DNA of 64,000 nt from Streptomyces griseus subsp. griseus (lineage in GTDB: Bacteria; Actinomycetota; Actinomycetes; Streptomycetales; Streptomycetaceae). How positions within the stretch are numbered: the stretch's first letter is position 1; each line of letters starts with the position of its first letter. The notes under the pieces are model-generated. The model ran no database searches and was not told the DNA's origin. It saw nothing but the letters and a program-made list of their open reading frames with translations. The stretch is taken from contig NZ_JOJE01000018.1 in the NCBI RefSeq assembly GCF_000720255.1, forward strand, positions 124,001-188,000, read 5' to 3'. A program made the translations under genes and the position numbers. Positions 34,683-44,323 of the stretch are shown here, piece by piece.

Positions 34683-36452
34683 TCACTTGGCGCACTCGAC
34701 CTTGTCCGCCGTGGACTTCTCGACGTCAGGGGCCTTCGTCGGGGCGGTGAGCGAGACGCCCGCGCCCTTGAAGTCCTTGCCCAGGGTCAGTGTTATCGCC
34801 GGCAGTCCCTGCGAGTTGGTCACGCTCTTGCCCGGCTTCATCGCGGCCCCGGAGAGCCCCATGAGCTCGGCGAGCTTGCGTGCCTGGTCGGCCTCGTCGG
34901 GCCCGTACACGAGGGTGGTCCTGCTCAGCTGCGCCGGCGCGTTGCCGCCGTTCTCGGACTTCTCCACGCCCTCGGTGTTCTGGAGCCAGTTGAGCGTCTC
35001 CTGCGCGCTGCCGGCCGGAGCCCCGCCGTTGAGGACCCGCACCCGCACGTCGGAGGCCTCGGACTTGGTGCCCTCCAGCCGGGCGGCCTCGGCCTTGGCG
35101 GCCGCGCTCTTCTTCTCCTTCTCCTTCTGCTTCACCGCGGTGAAGGAGACGTCGTCCTGGATCGCCTGGAAGACCTGGGGCGCCGTCGCCGGGTTGGGGA
35201 TGACCGTCGCCTTAATCTTCTCGGCAGGGTTGTCGACCACCGGCACGGTGACGAAGGTCAGGTTCTTGGTGTCGAGCTTGCCCAGCTCCAGACCGAGGTC
35301 CTTGAGCTTGCCGATGCTGTCCAGCTTGGAGTCGACGGTCAGCGCCTTGGTGCCCGCCTCGGCCAGCTTGATCATCTTGGTCGGGCTGGTGAGGGTGTCG
35401 TTGGACTTCAGCTTGCGCATCAGCGCGCTGAGGAACTGCTGCTGCAGCGCGATCCGGCTCAGATCGCCGCCCAAGCCGACGGCGTGCCGGGTGCGGACGA
35501 AGGCCAGCGCCGTCTCGCCCTCGATGTGCCGCGTGCCCTTCTTCAGGTTCAGGTGCGAGTCCGGGTCCTTGATGTCCTTGGCGAGGCACACATCCACGCC
35601 GCCGACCGCGCTGGTCAGCGTCTTGACCGCGTTGAAGTCGGCGACCATGAAGTTGTCCGGGGTGATCCCGGTCAGCTCGGTGACCGTGCGCATGGTGCAG
35701 CTGGGCGTGCGCTCGTACTGGCCGAGGCTGGTGTTGAAGCGGACGTTCCGCGTGCCCGGGATGACCTTGGTGGAGCCGTCCTCCTGCGTGGTCGGGCAGT
35801 CCGGCACGTTCACGATGAGGTCGCGCGGGATGCTGAGCACGGTGCCGTTCGTACGGTCCTTGGAGACGTGCAGCAGCAGCGTGGTGTCGGCGTGGCCGAC
35901 GCTGCCGGCGTCGCCGTAGCCCTCGTTGCCCGCGCCGGTGCGCTTGTCGGTGCCGATCAACAGGATGTTGATGGCCTTGTCCTTCTGGAAGCCACCGGTG
36001 CTCGCACCGTCGTCCGGCGAGGACGCGATGTTGTTGTTGAGGTGCTCGATGTAGAGGTAGGCCGCTCCGGCCGCGGCGAGCACGATGAACGCCATCGTGC
36101 CGCCGGTCCACGCCAGGACCTTCTTCGCCTTCGACTTCTTCTTCACCGGCCGGCGTCCGCGCCGCCCGGGCAGCGGATCCTCGGGTGCGGGCGCACCCCG
36201 CCGCCTGCGCGGCCCCGGGACCTCACGGCCGGGCGCGCCCGGCAGATCCCGGCTGGGCGCGGCCGTACCGCCGCGCGCCGCGCCGCCGGTGCCGGGTCCC
36301 GATCCGCGCGAGGCGGGTCTACGGGGCCCGGGAACCGCCGACTGCGGTGCGGAAGCACTCAGTCGCAGTTCGTATTCACCGGTGTTCGGATTGAGCACCC
36401 ACTGGTCTGCGGGGTCGATGTTGTCCGCCCGCCCACGGCCTTGCGCGTCCAC
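34683..36452 (-). CDS. LCP family wall-polymer ligase with LytR_C domain, paralogue 4
   Basis: The 589-residue protein opens with a short conserved-looking cytoplasmic motif (NIDPADQWVLNPNTGEYELRL), a Pro/Arg/Gly-rich linker, a helix (TMAFIVLAAAGAAYLYI), the LCP domain (INILLIGTDKR, HVSKDRTNGTVLSIPRDL, FMVADFNAVKTLTSAVGGV, LAFVRTRHAV) and a LytR_C domain (VRVRVLNGGAPAGSAQE). A Lys/Glu-rich coiled stretch (QKEKEKKSAAAKAEAARLEG) precedes LytR_C. I chose GTG 36452, which begins VDAQGRGRAD; GGAGG is about 12 bases away. The TTG at 36500 is less likely. It probably shares a transcription unit with paralogue 3. Confidence 0.93.
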   Translation of the reverse strand: MDAQGRGRADNIDPADQWVLNPNTGEYELRLSASAPQSAVPGPRRPASRGSGPGTGGAARGGTAAPSRDLPGAPGREVPGPRRRRGAPAPEDPLPGRRGRRPVKKKSKAKKVLAWTGGTMAFIVLAAAGAAYLYIEHLNNNIASSPDDGASTGGFQKDKAINILLIGTDKRTGAGNEGYGDAGSVGHADTTLLLHVSKDRTNGTVLSIPRDLIVNVPDCPTTQEDGSTKVIPGTRNVRFNTSLGQYERTPSCTMRTVTELTGITPDNFMVADFNAVKTLTSAVGGVDVCLAKDIKDPDSHLNLKKGTRHIEGETALAFVRTRHAVGLGGDLSRIALQQQFLSALMRKLKSNDTLTSPTKMIKLAEAGTKALTVDSKLDSIGKLKDLGLELGKLDTKNLTFVTVPVVDNPAEKIKATVIPNPATAPQVFQAIQDDVSFTAVKQKEKEKKSAAAKAEAARLEGTKSEASDVRVRVLNGGAPAGSAQETLNWLQNTEGVEKSENGGNAPAQLSRTTLVYGPDEADQARKLAELMGLSGAAMKPGKSVTNSQGLPAITLTLGKDFKGAGVSLTAPTKAPDVEKSTADKVECAK

Positions 36453-36683
36453 GGTTGTCTGAATCCTCCGTCGGGGCCACGCGGCGCCTTTCCCCTCCAA
36501 GGCGCTCGGGTCTCGTACAAAAGTGCGCGACCCCAGGGCGGACCTACTGGGCCGGGTGCACCGGATCGCTCACACTATCCGCCCAGTTCAGCGTCAAGCG
36601 ACGACGGTGACAAATTCCACGTCCCTACAACTGGGCAATTCGCCCATTTCTTTGAACTGGGGTTCGCCAACTTGGCAAGCGCT

Positions 36684-37901
36684 TTACTCGCAGGTGTGCT
36701 CGGCGGCCGTGTTGCCGCTGAACGTGGGGGCGGGCGAATCGGCCCCGCCGGGTTCCCGGGAGCCCTTCCCGAGCCTGATTTCGGCGCTCGAACCGCCTCC
36801 CTGGGCGACTTCCACGGGCTCGTCCCGGCGCAAGCGCTCGAACAGTTTCTCGGCCTCCGGCTCCATGAGCTGGTCGCGATCGGCGTTGTAGAGGTACGAC
36901 TCCCTCGGAACGGTCAGGAAGCGCACATGTTCGGTGGGGATGTTCCGCACCCCGCGTACGAGTTGGTACAAACCACGCAGACTGGCCAGACCGGGGTCGG
37001 TGGTGAGGGAGGACGTGGCCGCGTCCAGCAGTGGGTAGAGCTTCACCGGGTTCAGCAGAACGTCATTGCTCTGCACCTTGTTGACGAGCGCCCCGAGGAA
37101 CCGCTGCTGCCGGCCCATGCGTTCGGTGTCGCTGCCGTCCCCCAGTGACTTGCGGGCCCGCACGTACCCGAGTGCCTGCTCCCCGTTCAGCGTCACCCGC
37201 CCCGCGGGCAGGCGCAGCTTGGCGGCCTTGTCGTTGACGGGCTCCTTGAGGCAGATCTGGACCCCGTCGACTGCATCCACCATCTTCGTGAACCCGTGGA
37301 AGTCGACGACGACGTGATGGTCGACGCGGATGTCGGTCAGCTTCTCGACGGTACGGATGGTGCAGGCCGACCCGCCCGTCTGGAAGGCGGAGTTGAACAT
37401 CGCGAACCTGGGGCCGGTGCGGGTGCCGTCGGGCCGCCGGCAGCTGGGTACGTCCACCATGAGGTCGCGCGGCAGCGAGATCGCCGTGGCGCTGTCCCGT
37501 TTCGCGGCCAGATGCAACAGGATCGTCGTGTCCGACCGCTCGGTCCCGCTGTCCCGCCCGTACTTGCGGTTGCCGTCCCCCGAACGCGAGTCCGACCCGA
37601 TCAACAGGATGTTCTGCGCACCGCTCACCAGTGAGGTCGGCCGGTCCTTCTCGTACCGCCTGAGCTCGGCCTCGGCCGCTTCGTCGGCGGTGATGTTGCC
37701 GTCCAGCTTCAGATAGACCCCCCAGCCCACTCCCACCACCAGGATCAACAGCCCACCGACCCCGCCCGCCCCCCACCGCACCCACCGCCGCCGCTTCCGC
37801 CGCGCCAGCCCCACCCCCAGAGCGGAAACCCCGGCCCCTGGCCCCACATCACCACCCACGTCCACCTCCGCCCCCCAACCAGCCGACCCGCGCGTCTCCA
37901 C
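36684..37901 (-). CDS. LCP family wall-polymer ligase, paralogue 5
   Basis: The 405-residue protein has a short Gly/Val-rich tail, a basic stretch (RRKRRRWVRW), a helix (VGGLLILVVGVGWGVYL) and an LCP domain: NILLIGSDSR, LHLAAKRDSATAISLPRDL, RFAMFNSAFQTGGSA, HHVVVDFHGFTKMVDAVDGV and LGYVRARKS. There is no LytR_C domain; the protein ends in a Cys-Glu. The start GTG 37901 lacks a Shine-Dalgarno sequence and the true start could be a later GTG near the basic stretch. The fifth LCP gene in a row on this strand. Confidence 0.9.
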   Translation of the reverse strand: METRGSAGWGAEVDVGGDVGPGAGVSALGVGLARRKRRRWVRWGAGGVGGLLILVVGVGWGVYLKLDGNITADEAAEAELRRYEKDRPTSLVSGAQNILLIGSDSRSGDGNRKYGRDSGTERSDTTILLHLAAKRDSATAISLPRDLMVDVPSCRRPDGTRTGPRFAMFNSAFQTGGSACTIRTVEKLTDIRVDHHVVVDFHGFTKMVDAVDGVQICLKEPVNDKAAKLRLPAGRVTLNGEQALGYVRARKSLGDGSDTERMGRQQRFLGALVNKVQSNDVLLNPVKLYPLLDAATSSLTTDPGLASLRGLYQLVRGVRNIPTEHVRFLTVPRESYLYNADRDQLMEPEAEKLFERLRRDEPVEVAQGGGSSAEIRLGKGSREPGGADSPAPTFSGNTAAEHTCE

Positions 37902-38121
37902 CTACGACGATGGCGCGGGACGGGCGGGGGTGCGGGGTGGGGGTGAGCCGAATGGGTGAGGGGGCCCGGCGGCAACCCCTCAGGGCCGGGGGCGGCCCCG
38001 CCGTCGGCAGTCCTCGGGCAGCCCCGCCGGCCCGGCCCGGGAAGCCCCGAACGGCCCGGGACACCGCAACCGGAAGACGACCATCACACGATCGAGCAAT
38101 TGCGGCCTTGGGCACACTCCC

Positions 38122-38151
38122 CGGCGGGCGGTAGACCGGCGGGCGGTAGAC
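38122..38151. repeat. Perfect 15-base tandem duplication
   Basis: CGGCGGGCGGTAGAC occurs twice head to tail in the 271-base gap between LCP paralogue 5 and the TIGR03089-type gene. The rest of this GC-rich gap shows nothing recognisable. Confidence 0.7.
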
Positions 38152-38172
38152 CACCCCCCGCCCCCCGAAGGG

Positions 38173-38931
38173 CTACCGCGCCGTGGCCGTGACCCGCTCG
38201 CTCTCGATCCGCTTGGCCACCGCTTCCCCCTCCAGCATCTCCAGATGCTGGCACAACACCACGGACCCCCCCGTCGCCAACGGCGCGTACAACCCCGCGC
38301 TCAATCCCTCCCACGTGTCGTACGGCAGAGCCGACAGCACCCGAGCCCCCGGCCCCGTGAGCCCCACCGTCGGCGCCTCCGCCGACGCCCGCTCCACGAT
38401 CTCCGCCCCGCTGAACTCCCGCCCGGCCACGATCAGCGCCGCCGCGTCCGGATCCACCGGCGCGTACGGCACGAACCGGTCCCCATGACTGGGCACGTCC
38501 ACCGCGTAGTCGGCGTACCCCTCCGGAGGGGACGGCACGAACCGCCGCCCCAACGGGGCCAACGACAACGCGTACCGCTCGCCCCGGCACGCCAGCCCCG
38601 CCTCGAACTCCCCGGGCCCGGCCACGACGAAGTCCGCCCGCCCCGCGTCACCGCCCACGTCCGCGACGACCCCCACCGACGAACACGCCAGCAGCCACAC
38701 AGCCGTCTGCCAGTGCGCGGGCAGCAACAGCGCGACCCGGTCACCGGGTTCCGCGGACAGCCCGTCCTGAAGGAGGTTCGCGGTCTTGGCCACCCAATTG
38801 GCGAAGGTGGCCACGGACAATTCGACCCGCTCGCCCGTGGCATCGTCGTAGAAGGTCACCAAGGGCCGCGCGGGGTCCGCGGCAAGCGCGGAACGCAGCA
38901 GGTCGGCAGGGGTGCGATCAGTGGCGTTCAC
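38173..38931 (-). CDS. TIGR03089-family protein (truncated AMP-binding fold)
   Basis: The 252-residue protein resembles only the N-terminal part of adenylate-forming enzymes (PLVTFYDDATGERVELSVATFANWVAKTANLLQ, GDRVALLLPAHWQTAVWLLAC). It lacks the ATP-binding and C-terminal domains and is far shorter than an acyl-CoA synthetase, which is the family norm for TIGR03089. A catalytic role is unlikely. GTG 38931 (VNATDRTPAD) has no ribosome site but TACGCT lies seven bases upstream, so the transcript may be leaderless. The mycobacterial counterpart (Rv3268) also neighbours an LCP gene. Confidence 0.85.
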   Translation of the reverse strand: MNATDRTPADLLRSALAADPARPLVTFYDDATGERVELSVATFANWVAKTANLLQDGLSAEPGDRVALLLPAHWQTAVWLLACSSVGVVADVGGDAGRADFVVAGPGEFEAGLACRGERYALSLAPLGRRFVPSPPEGYADYAVDVPSHGDRFVPYAPVDPDAAALIVAGREFSGAEIVERASAEAPTVGLTGPGARVLSALPYDTWEGLSAGLYAPLATGGSVVLCQHLEMLEGEAVAKRIESERVTATAR

Positions 38932-39064
38932 CCGCGCAAGCGTACGCGCCGACACACCTTCCCACCCACCGCCGGACCCATCGCCACCCCACCGCTCCAC
39001 CACCGGATCGGACGAACGGCGCCCGACAGTCCGTCAGTTCCCCGATGGACAGAAATCATCAGAT

Positions 39065-40498
39065 ATGTCCAGGATCGGGGGCATGCATGGATTGCTTGCT
39101 TCTTCGATCGGTGTCACCTGTGCGGCCGCCCTCGCCCTCCCGCCGGCCCCGCACCCCGGACACCCGGCCCACCTCGGCCGCCCTGGCCTTCCCGACCTCC
39201 CCGGCAGCACCCAGTCGCTGCCCCTCGCCCCCCTCTCCCGTGCCCGTGGCCCCGCCGCCGACCAGGGCCTGCCCCGCCGCGACGTACGGCACTTCTCCCT
39301 CGTCGGCGTCATCTGGGACGATCCGGCCACAGAACTGCACGGCAGCGTCCAGGTCCGGACCCGCGCGGCAGGCACCGGCACCTGGTCCGGCTGGCAGGAC
39401 GTGGAGACGCACAACGCCGACCACGGCGCCGACCCCGACACCGCGGAAGGCACCTCGGGCCGGGTACGCGGCGCAACCACACCACTGTGGGTGGGTGATT
39501 CGGACGGCGTCGAGGTACGCGTCCACGCGGACGACGACACCGACCGGTCCGCCGGCACCCGCGCCCCCCGCGCGGTTACGTCCGCCGCCCCCCTCCCCTC
39601 CGGTCTGCGCCTCGAACTCGTCGACCCGGGCGCCGACGACCCCGCCGAGCGGGCTGGCGCCGCCCCGCCCCGCCACGTCCCGGTGCACGCCCCGCGCACC
39701 GGCCCCCTGCGCAACCCCGACGACCAGACCGCCCTGAGCACGGAGGCCGCCGCGGCCTCAGCCACCAACACCGACCTCCTGCGCGTCCCGCTCGGCGCCA
39801 CCGACATCCCCGCGCTGAGCCCGCAGGAGACCGAGGAGGAGCTCTCCAGCCTGGGCGAAGGCGAACTGACGGAGCAGCAGCGGGCGAAGCCGTACATCGG
39901 CCCCCGCCCGCACATCGTCACCCGGCGCGGCTGGGGGGCCGACGAGTCGCTGCGCGAGAGGACGTTCGTCTACACGAAGAAGGTCAAGGCCGCCTTCGTG
40001 CACCACACCGCGTCCGGCAACGCGTACACATGTTCGCAGTCTCCCTCGCTCATCCGGGGTATCTACCGCTACCACGTCAGAAGCATGGGCTGGCGGGACA
40101 TCGGCTACAACTTCGTCGTCGACAAGTGCGGAACCATTTACGAAGGCCGCGCCGGCGGCGTGGCGAAGCCCGTCCTGGGCGCCCACACCCTCGGTTTCAA
40201 CACCAACAGCATGGGGATCGCCGTACTCGGAACGTTCGGCTCGTCCAAACCGTCCTCCTCAGCGGTCAAGGGCATCGCCCGGCTGACGGCGTGGAAGCTG
40301 GGCCTGTTCGGGGCGAATCCGAACGGAAAGACATACCTGAAGTCCGGCGGTGGCAACCTCTACGCAAAAGGTAGGAACGTGCGACTGCATGTGATCTCCG
40401 GACACCGGGATGGTTTCGCCACGGAATGCCCAGGGCGGAAGCTCTACGGCAAGCTCGGCTCGGCCCGCTCGACGGCGGCGCGTTATCAGGGGCGCTGA
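39065..40498 (+). CDS. Secreted N-acetylmuramoyl-L-alanine amidase (PGRP/amidase_2 fold)
   Basis: The 477-residue exported protein has a signal peptide (GLLASSIGVTCAAALALPPA), a beta-rich N-terminal half (VRHFSLVGVIWDDPATELHG, GTWSGWQDVETH, TTPLWVGDSDGVEVRV) and a C-terminal zinc amidase of the peptidoglycan-recognition type. The metal ligands sit in AAFVHHTASGN, VISGHRDGF and TECPG, with YNFVVDKCGTIYEGRAGG and LGAHTLGFNTNSMGIAVLG in between. It should cleave the lactyl bond in peptidoglycan. Two starts compete: ATG 39065, or ATG 39083 with a G-rich site. It neighbours LCP genes, consistent with wall turnover. Confidence 0.92.
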   Translation: MSRIGGMHGLLASSIGVTCAAALALPPAPHPGHPAHLGRPGLPDLPGSTQSLPLAPLSRARGPAADQGLPRRDVRHFSLVGVIWDDPATELHGSVQVRTRAAGTGTWSGWQDVETHNADHGADPDTAEGTSGRVRGATTPLWVGDSDGVEVRVHADDDTDRSAGTRAPRAVTSAAPLPSGLRLELVDPGADDPAERAGAAPPRHVPVHAPRTGPLRNPDDQTALSTEAAAASATNTDLLRVPLGATDIPALSPQETEEELSSLGEGELTEQQRAKPYIGPRPHIVTRRGWGADESLRERTFVYTKKVKAAFVHHTASGNAYTCSQSPSLIRGIYRYHVRSMGWRDIGYNFVVDKCGTIYEGRAGGVAKPVLGAHTLGFNTNSMGIAVLGTFGSSKPSSSAVKGIARLTAWKLGLFGANPNGKTYLKSGGGNLYAKGRNVRLHVISGHRDGFATECPGRKLYGKLGSARSTAARYQGR

Positions 40499-40629
40499 CC
40501 CGGGGGATACGGGACGAGTACGGGAACGCACCCGAACCGCACGGCCATCGAAGGCGCCACACAACGGTCTGCATACACTGGCCGGTCGAAAGACAGTTCG
40601 GCCGGTCCCGGCAGGAAGCAGAGACGAAG

Positions 40630-41712
40630 GTGACAGAAGCGATCCTCCTGGTCGGCGGCAAGGGCACCCGGCTGCGCCCGCTCACGGTGCACACGCCCAA
40701 GCCCATGGTCAGGGCGGCGGGGGTGCCGTTCCTCACGCACCAGTTGGCGCGGGCGAGAGCGGCGGGCGTGGAACACATCGTGCTCGCGACGAGCTATCTG
40801 GCGGAGGTCTTCGAACCGTACTTCGGCGACGGTGCGTCGCTCGGACTCCACATCGAGTACGTCACGGAGGAGGAGCCCCTGGGCACGGGCGGCGCGATCC
40901 GCAATGTCGCGTCCCGTCTGCACTCGGGCCCCGACGACCCGGTCCTGATCTTCAATGGCGACATCCTGACGGGACTGGACATCCGCAGACTCGTCGACAC
41001 CCACGAGACGACGGGCGCGGACGTCTCCCTGCACCTGACCAAGGTGACCGACCCACGCGCGTACGGCCTCGTCCCCACCGACGACACCGGGCGGGTCCTC
41101 GCCTTCCTGGAGAAGCCGCAGACACCCGAGGAGATCGTCACCGACCAGATCAACGCGGGCGCCTACGTCTTCCGCCGCTCGGTCATCGACACGATCCCGC
41201 TCGGCCGCCCGGTCTCCGTCGAACGCGAGACCTTCCCCGACCTCCTCGCGGCCGGGGCGCACCTGCAGGGCATGGTGGACTCGACGTACTGGCTCGACCT
41301 CGGCACCCCGGCGGCCTTCGTCCGCGGCTCCGCCGACCTCGTCCTGGGGCGTGCCCCGTCCCCCGCGGTCCCCGGCCGCTGCGGTGACCGCCTGGTCCTG
41401 CCGACGGCGACCGTCGCACCCGACGCGAAGCTGACCGGCGGAACGGTCGTCGGCGAGGGCGCGTTCGTCGCGGAGGGCGCCCGGGTCTTCGGCTCGACGA
41501 TCCTGCCCGGCGCCGTCATCGAACCCGGCGCCGTCATCACCGACTCCCTCATCGGCACCCGGGCCCGCGTCGGCGAGCGTTCCGTCCTCACCGGCACGGT
41601 CATCGGCGACGGCGCGGTCATCGGCCCCGACAACGAACTCCGGGACGGCGCCCGGGTCTGGTGCGACGCCAAGATCCCAGCGGGCGCGGTCCGCTTCTCC
41701 TCGGACGAGTAA
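40630..41712 (+). CDS. NDP-sugar pyrophosphorylase, mannose-1-phosphate guanylyltransferase type
   Basis: The 360-residue enzyme has the nucleotidyltransferase start EAILLVGGKGTRLRPLTVHTPKPMV, the Asp motif LIFNGDILTGLDI, EKPQTPEEIVTDQINAGAYVF and YWLDLGTPAAF, followed by a left-handed beta-helix of hexapeptide repeats (VAPDAKLTGGTVVGEGAFVAEGA). It probably makes GDP-mannose from mannose-1-phosphate; the window also holds manB and manA, which supply that substrate, and the mycobacterial counterpart (Rv3264c) has that role. GTG 40630 is preceded by GACGAAG. UDP-glucose or another sugar cannot be excluded by sequence alone. Confidence 0.9.
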   Translation: MTEAILLVGGKGTRLRPLTVHTPKPMVRAAGVPFLTHQLARARAAGVEHIVLATSYLAEVFEPYFGDGASLGLHIEYVTEEEPLGTGGAIRNVASRLHSGPDDPVLIFNGDILTGLDIRRLVDTHETTGADVSLHLTKVTDPRAYGLVPTDDTGRVLAFLEKPQTPEEIVTDQINAGAYVFRRSVIDTIPLGRPVSVERETFPDLLAAGAHLQGMVDSTYWLDLGTPAAFVRGSADLVLGRAPSPAVPGRCGDRLVLPTATVAPDAKLTGGTVVGEGAFVAEGARVFGSTILPGAVIEPGAVITDSLIGTRARVGERSVLTGTVIGDGAVIGPDNELRDGARVWCDAKIPAGAVRFSSDE

Positions 41713-41744
41713 CCCGGACGGTCCTCCCCGACGCCGGTCGGCAT

Positions 41745-41835
41745 TCCAGCCCGTCCGGCGTTTGAGGACGAGGCCCGTTCAGGGCCGAAGCGGGGGTCAG
41801 GGGGCGCAGCCCCCAGGGGACGGGACGGGTAGGGG
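41745..41835. repeat. Streptomyces-type intergenic repeat
   Basis: The stretch with CAGCCCGTCCGGCGTTTGAG, GACGAGGCC, CGAAGCGGGGGTC and GGGGGCGCAGCCCCC matches, from memory, a sequence found in many intergenic regions of Streptomyces. GGGGGC-GCA-GCCCCC at its end is a small hairpin that could terminate the nucleotidyltransferase gene. The remaining bases of the 206-base gap show nothing else. Confidence 0.6.
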
Positions 41836-41918
41836 CGGCGGGGGCGAACCACTCGACGGCGACCCTCACACCGCGCACCGTCGACGCACGGCCCACCAAG
41901 CCGACTGCAGAGCCGACG

Positions 41919-42932
41919 TCAAAGCCGTCCTATGTCGAACCGCGGCATCTTCGGTGCCCGCCGGGCCGGCACAACCCCGCTCAGCAGGATCAACCGAGCC
42001 GCCCGGTGCCGCTGCCCCGCATACGGCTCCAGCAACGACAACATCACCTCATCGTCCGCGTCCCGGTCCCCGGCCAACGCCCATCCCACGATCCCCGGCA
42101 GATGCAGATCCCCCACGGTCACCTCGTCCGGCGCCCCGTGACTGCGCTGCACCGTCTCCGCCGACGTCCACGGCCCGATCCCCGACACCAGCTGCAGCCG
42201 CGCCCGAGCCGCCGCCGGCTCCATCCCGACCGCCTCCTCCAGCCGCTCCGCCACCCGTACGGCCCGCAGGATCGTCGACGCCCGCTTGTTGTCGACCCCG
42301 ACCCGGTGCCACTCCCACGACGGAATCAGCGCCCAGGTCCGAGGCCCGGGCAGCACGGCCATCCGCTCGGGCGCGGGCCCGGGCGCCGGCTCCCCGAACT
42401 TCCGTACCAGCAACCGCCACGCCCGGTACGCCTCGTCGGTCGTGACCTTCTGCTCCAGGATCGACGGGATCAACGACTCCAGCACCCGCCCCGTCCGCGT
42501 CAGCCGCAACCCCGGCCGCCGATGCCGCGCGAGCGCGACGACCCGGTGCCGGGGCACGAAGACGGACGGGTCGTCGGCGGCCCCGAGCAACTCCGGCAAC
42601 TGCTCCAGCAGCCACTCCGCCCCGGGCCCCCACGCCTGACCGCGCACCTCACCGCCGACCGCGACGACCCGCAGCGTCCCCGCCCCCGCGGGGGTCAGAC
42701 AGGTCCGCCAGACCGCCCCGTCCCGCGTCGCCCGGAACGTCGGATCCCCGGGCCCCCGCCGCAGCGGCCCGAGCACGAGCCCCAGATCGAACGGCCCGTC
42801 CGGCACCCACGTCCGCACCCGCACGCGCTCGCGCACCGGCCCCCCGGCCTGCCCGGGCACACCCGGGGGCACGGCGACATGCCCACCGCGCACGGTTGTA
42901 CGCGTGGGCCGCGGAGCGAATCGTCCTGCCAC
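41919..42932 (-). CDS. AlkA/HhH-GPD-type DNA-3-methyladenine glycosylase
   Basis: The 337-residue protein carries a helix-hairpin-helix glycosylase domain: SLIPSILEQKVTTDEAYRAW, LVSGIGPWTSAETVQRSHG (hairpin) and EVTVGDLHLPG with the catalytic Asp. The first 110 residues resemble the AlkA N-terminal beta domain (FDLGLVLGPLRRGPGDPTFR). It should remove alkylated bases in base-excision repair. No iron-sulphur cysteines follow, as expected for AlkA. GTG 42932 has a GGGGAC element nearby. It is not in an operon with fbiB (80-base gap and opposite promoter needs are unclear). Confidence 0.9.
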   Translation of the reverse strand: MAGRFAPRPTRTTVRGGHVAVPPGVPGQAGGPVRERVRVRTWVPDGPFDLGLVLGPLRRGPGDPTFRATRDGAVWRTCLTPAGAGTLRVVAVGGEVRGQAWGPGAEWLLEQLPELLGAADDPSVFVPRHRVVALARHRRPGLRLTRTGRVLESLIPSILEQKVTTDEAYRAWRLLVRKFGEPAPGPAPERMAVLPGPRTWALIPSWEWHRVGVDNKRASTILRAVRVAERLEEAVGMEPAAARARLQLVSGIGPWTSAETVQRSHGAPDEVTVGDLHLPGIVGWALAGDRDADDEVMLSLLEPYAGQRHRAARLILLSGVVPARRAPKMPRFDIGRL

Positions 42933-43012
42933 GGGAAAGTCCCCGGAGAGTCGAAGGGGGTGCCTACGAGACTGAGATTAGGCGGCCGGAAAGAGCCGTA
43001 CGAGACGCGCCC

Positions 43013-44323
43013 TCACCGCACCTCGATGAACACCCCCGCATCCCGCTCGCCCCGAGCCCTCGGCTCCTCCGCCGGATGCCCGACCGCCACCGCACCCATC
43101 GGATCCCAGTCCTCCGGCAGCGCCAGCACCTCCCGCACGACGTCCCGGCAGAACATCGTCGACGACACCCACGCCGACCCCAGCCGCTCCCCGGCCAGCG
43201 CCACCAGGAAGTTCTGCACGCCCGCGCCCGTGGCGACCACGAACATCTCCCGCTCGGCCGCGTCCCGCCGCGCGTCCCCGTACGTGTGCGACCCGTCCAT
43301 CACGAGACACGGCACCACCAGATACGGCGCGTTGCGCAGCACGTCCCCGCGCCGTATCCGCTTGGCGATGGACTCCTCCGACTTCCCGTCCCGCCGCAGG
43401 TCCGCGATCCACGCGTCCCGCATGGCATCCAGCAGCCGCGTCCGCGCCCCGGCCGACTCCAGCAGCACGAACCGCCACGGCGTCGTGTGGTGCGGTGCCG
43501 GTGCCGTCACGGCCGCGGCGACCGCCCGCCGTACCGCCCCGGGGTCGACGGGCTCGTCGGTGAAGGCCCGGATCGTGCGGCGCTGGGTGACCGCCAGCCG
43601 TACCGCCTCCGACGTCCCGAGCCGGAACATGTCGTCGCGCGCGCCGCGCACCATGGCCCGCGCGCCCTCCCCGTCGCCCTCGGCCAGCACGTGCGGCAGC
43701 CCGCGCAGGACGGCGACGGGCAGCCCGGCGGCCTTTCCCTTCACCAGGTCGCCGGCGGCGGCCAGTTCGTCCGCCGTGGCCACGACCGTCGCGCTGAGCG
43801 GGTTGCCGTGCGCGTCCGCACCCCCGCGCAGATCGTCGAGCACGTTGACGCCGGCCGCGCCGATCGCGACGTCGGTGAGTCCCGCGCGCCAGGGCCGCCC
43901 GAAGGTGTCGGTGACGACGACCCCGACCTCGACGCCGAGGGCGTCCCGCAGCCCGTCCCGGATCGCCCGCGCGGACGCGTCCGGGTCCTCGGGCAGCAAC
44001 AGAACCGTCCCGGAAGGGGTGTTGGAGGCGTCCACGCCGGCCGCGGCCATCACGAGCCCCTGCCGGTTCTCCACGATCCGCAGCGGGCCGCGCCGCGCCA
44101 CGACCCGGACGGTCTCGGCGTCGATCGCGGCCTCCCGGTCGGCCGCCTCGACCACGCGGCCCTCCGCCTTGGAGACGATCTTCGAGGTGACGAGGAGCAC
44201 GTCCCCGTCGACCAGTCCGGGCGCGGCGGCGGCTATCAGCTTGGCGAGGTCGTCACCGGGGGCGACCTCCGGCAGGCCGGGTACGGCCCAGACCCGGTAG
44301 CCGTCGGCGGATGCGTCGCTCAT
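43013..44323 (-). CDS. fbiB: Coenzyme F420:L-glutamate ligase / dehydro-F420 reductase
   Basis: FbiB adds glutamates to F420-0 with GTP and has a flavin-binding C-terminal domain that reduces the phosphoenolpyruvate-derived precursor. The 436-residue protein contains the CofE-like part ([58 protein letters not shown]) and the nitroreductase-like part ([35 protein letters not shown]). ATG 44323 overlaps the fbiA stop (ATGA), so the two are co-translated. The much longer open frame above it is a shadow. The full two-domain form is standard for actinobacteria. Confidence 0.96.
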   Translation of the reverse strand: MSDASADGYRVWAVPGLPEVAPGDDLAKLIAAAAPGLVDGDVLLVTSKIVSKAEGRVVEAADREAAIDAETVRVVARRGPLRIVENRQGLVMAAAGVDASNTPSGTVLLLPEDPDASARAIRDGLRDALGVEVGVVVTDTFGRPWRAGLTDVAIGAAGVNVLDDLRGGADAHGNPLSATVVATADELAAAGDLVKGKAAGLPVAVLRGLPHVLAEGDGEGARAMVRGARDDMFRLGTSEAVRLAVTQRRTIRAFTDEPVDPGAVRRAVAAAVTAPAPHHTTPWRFVLLESAGARTRLLDAMRDAWIADLRRDGKSEESIAKRIRRGDVLRNAPYLVVPCLVMDGSHTYGDARRDAAEREMFVVATGAGVQNFLVALAGERLGSAWVSSTMFCRDVVREVLALPEDWDPMGAVAVGHPAEEPRARGERDAGVFIEVR

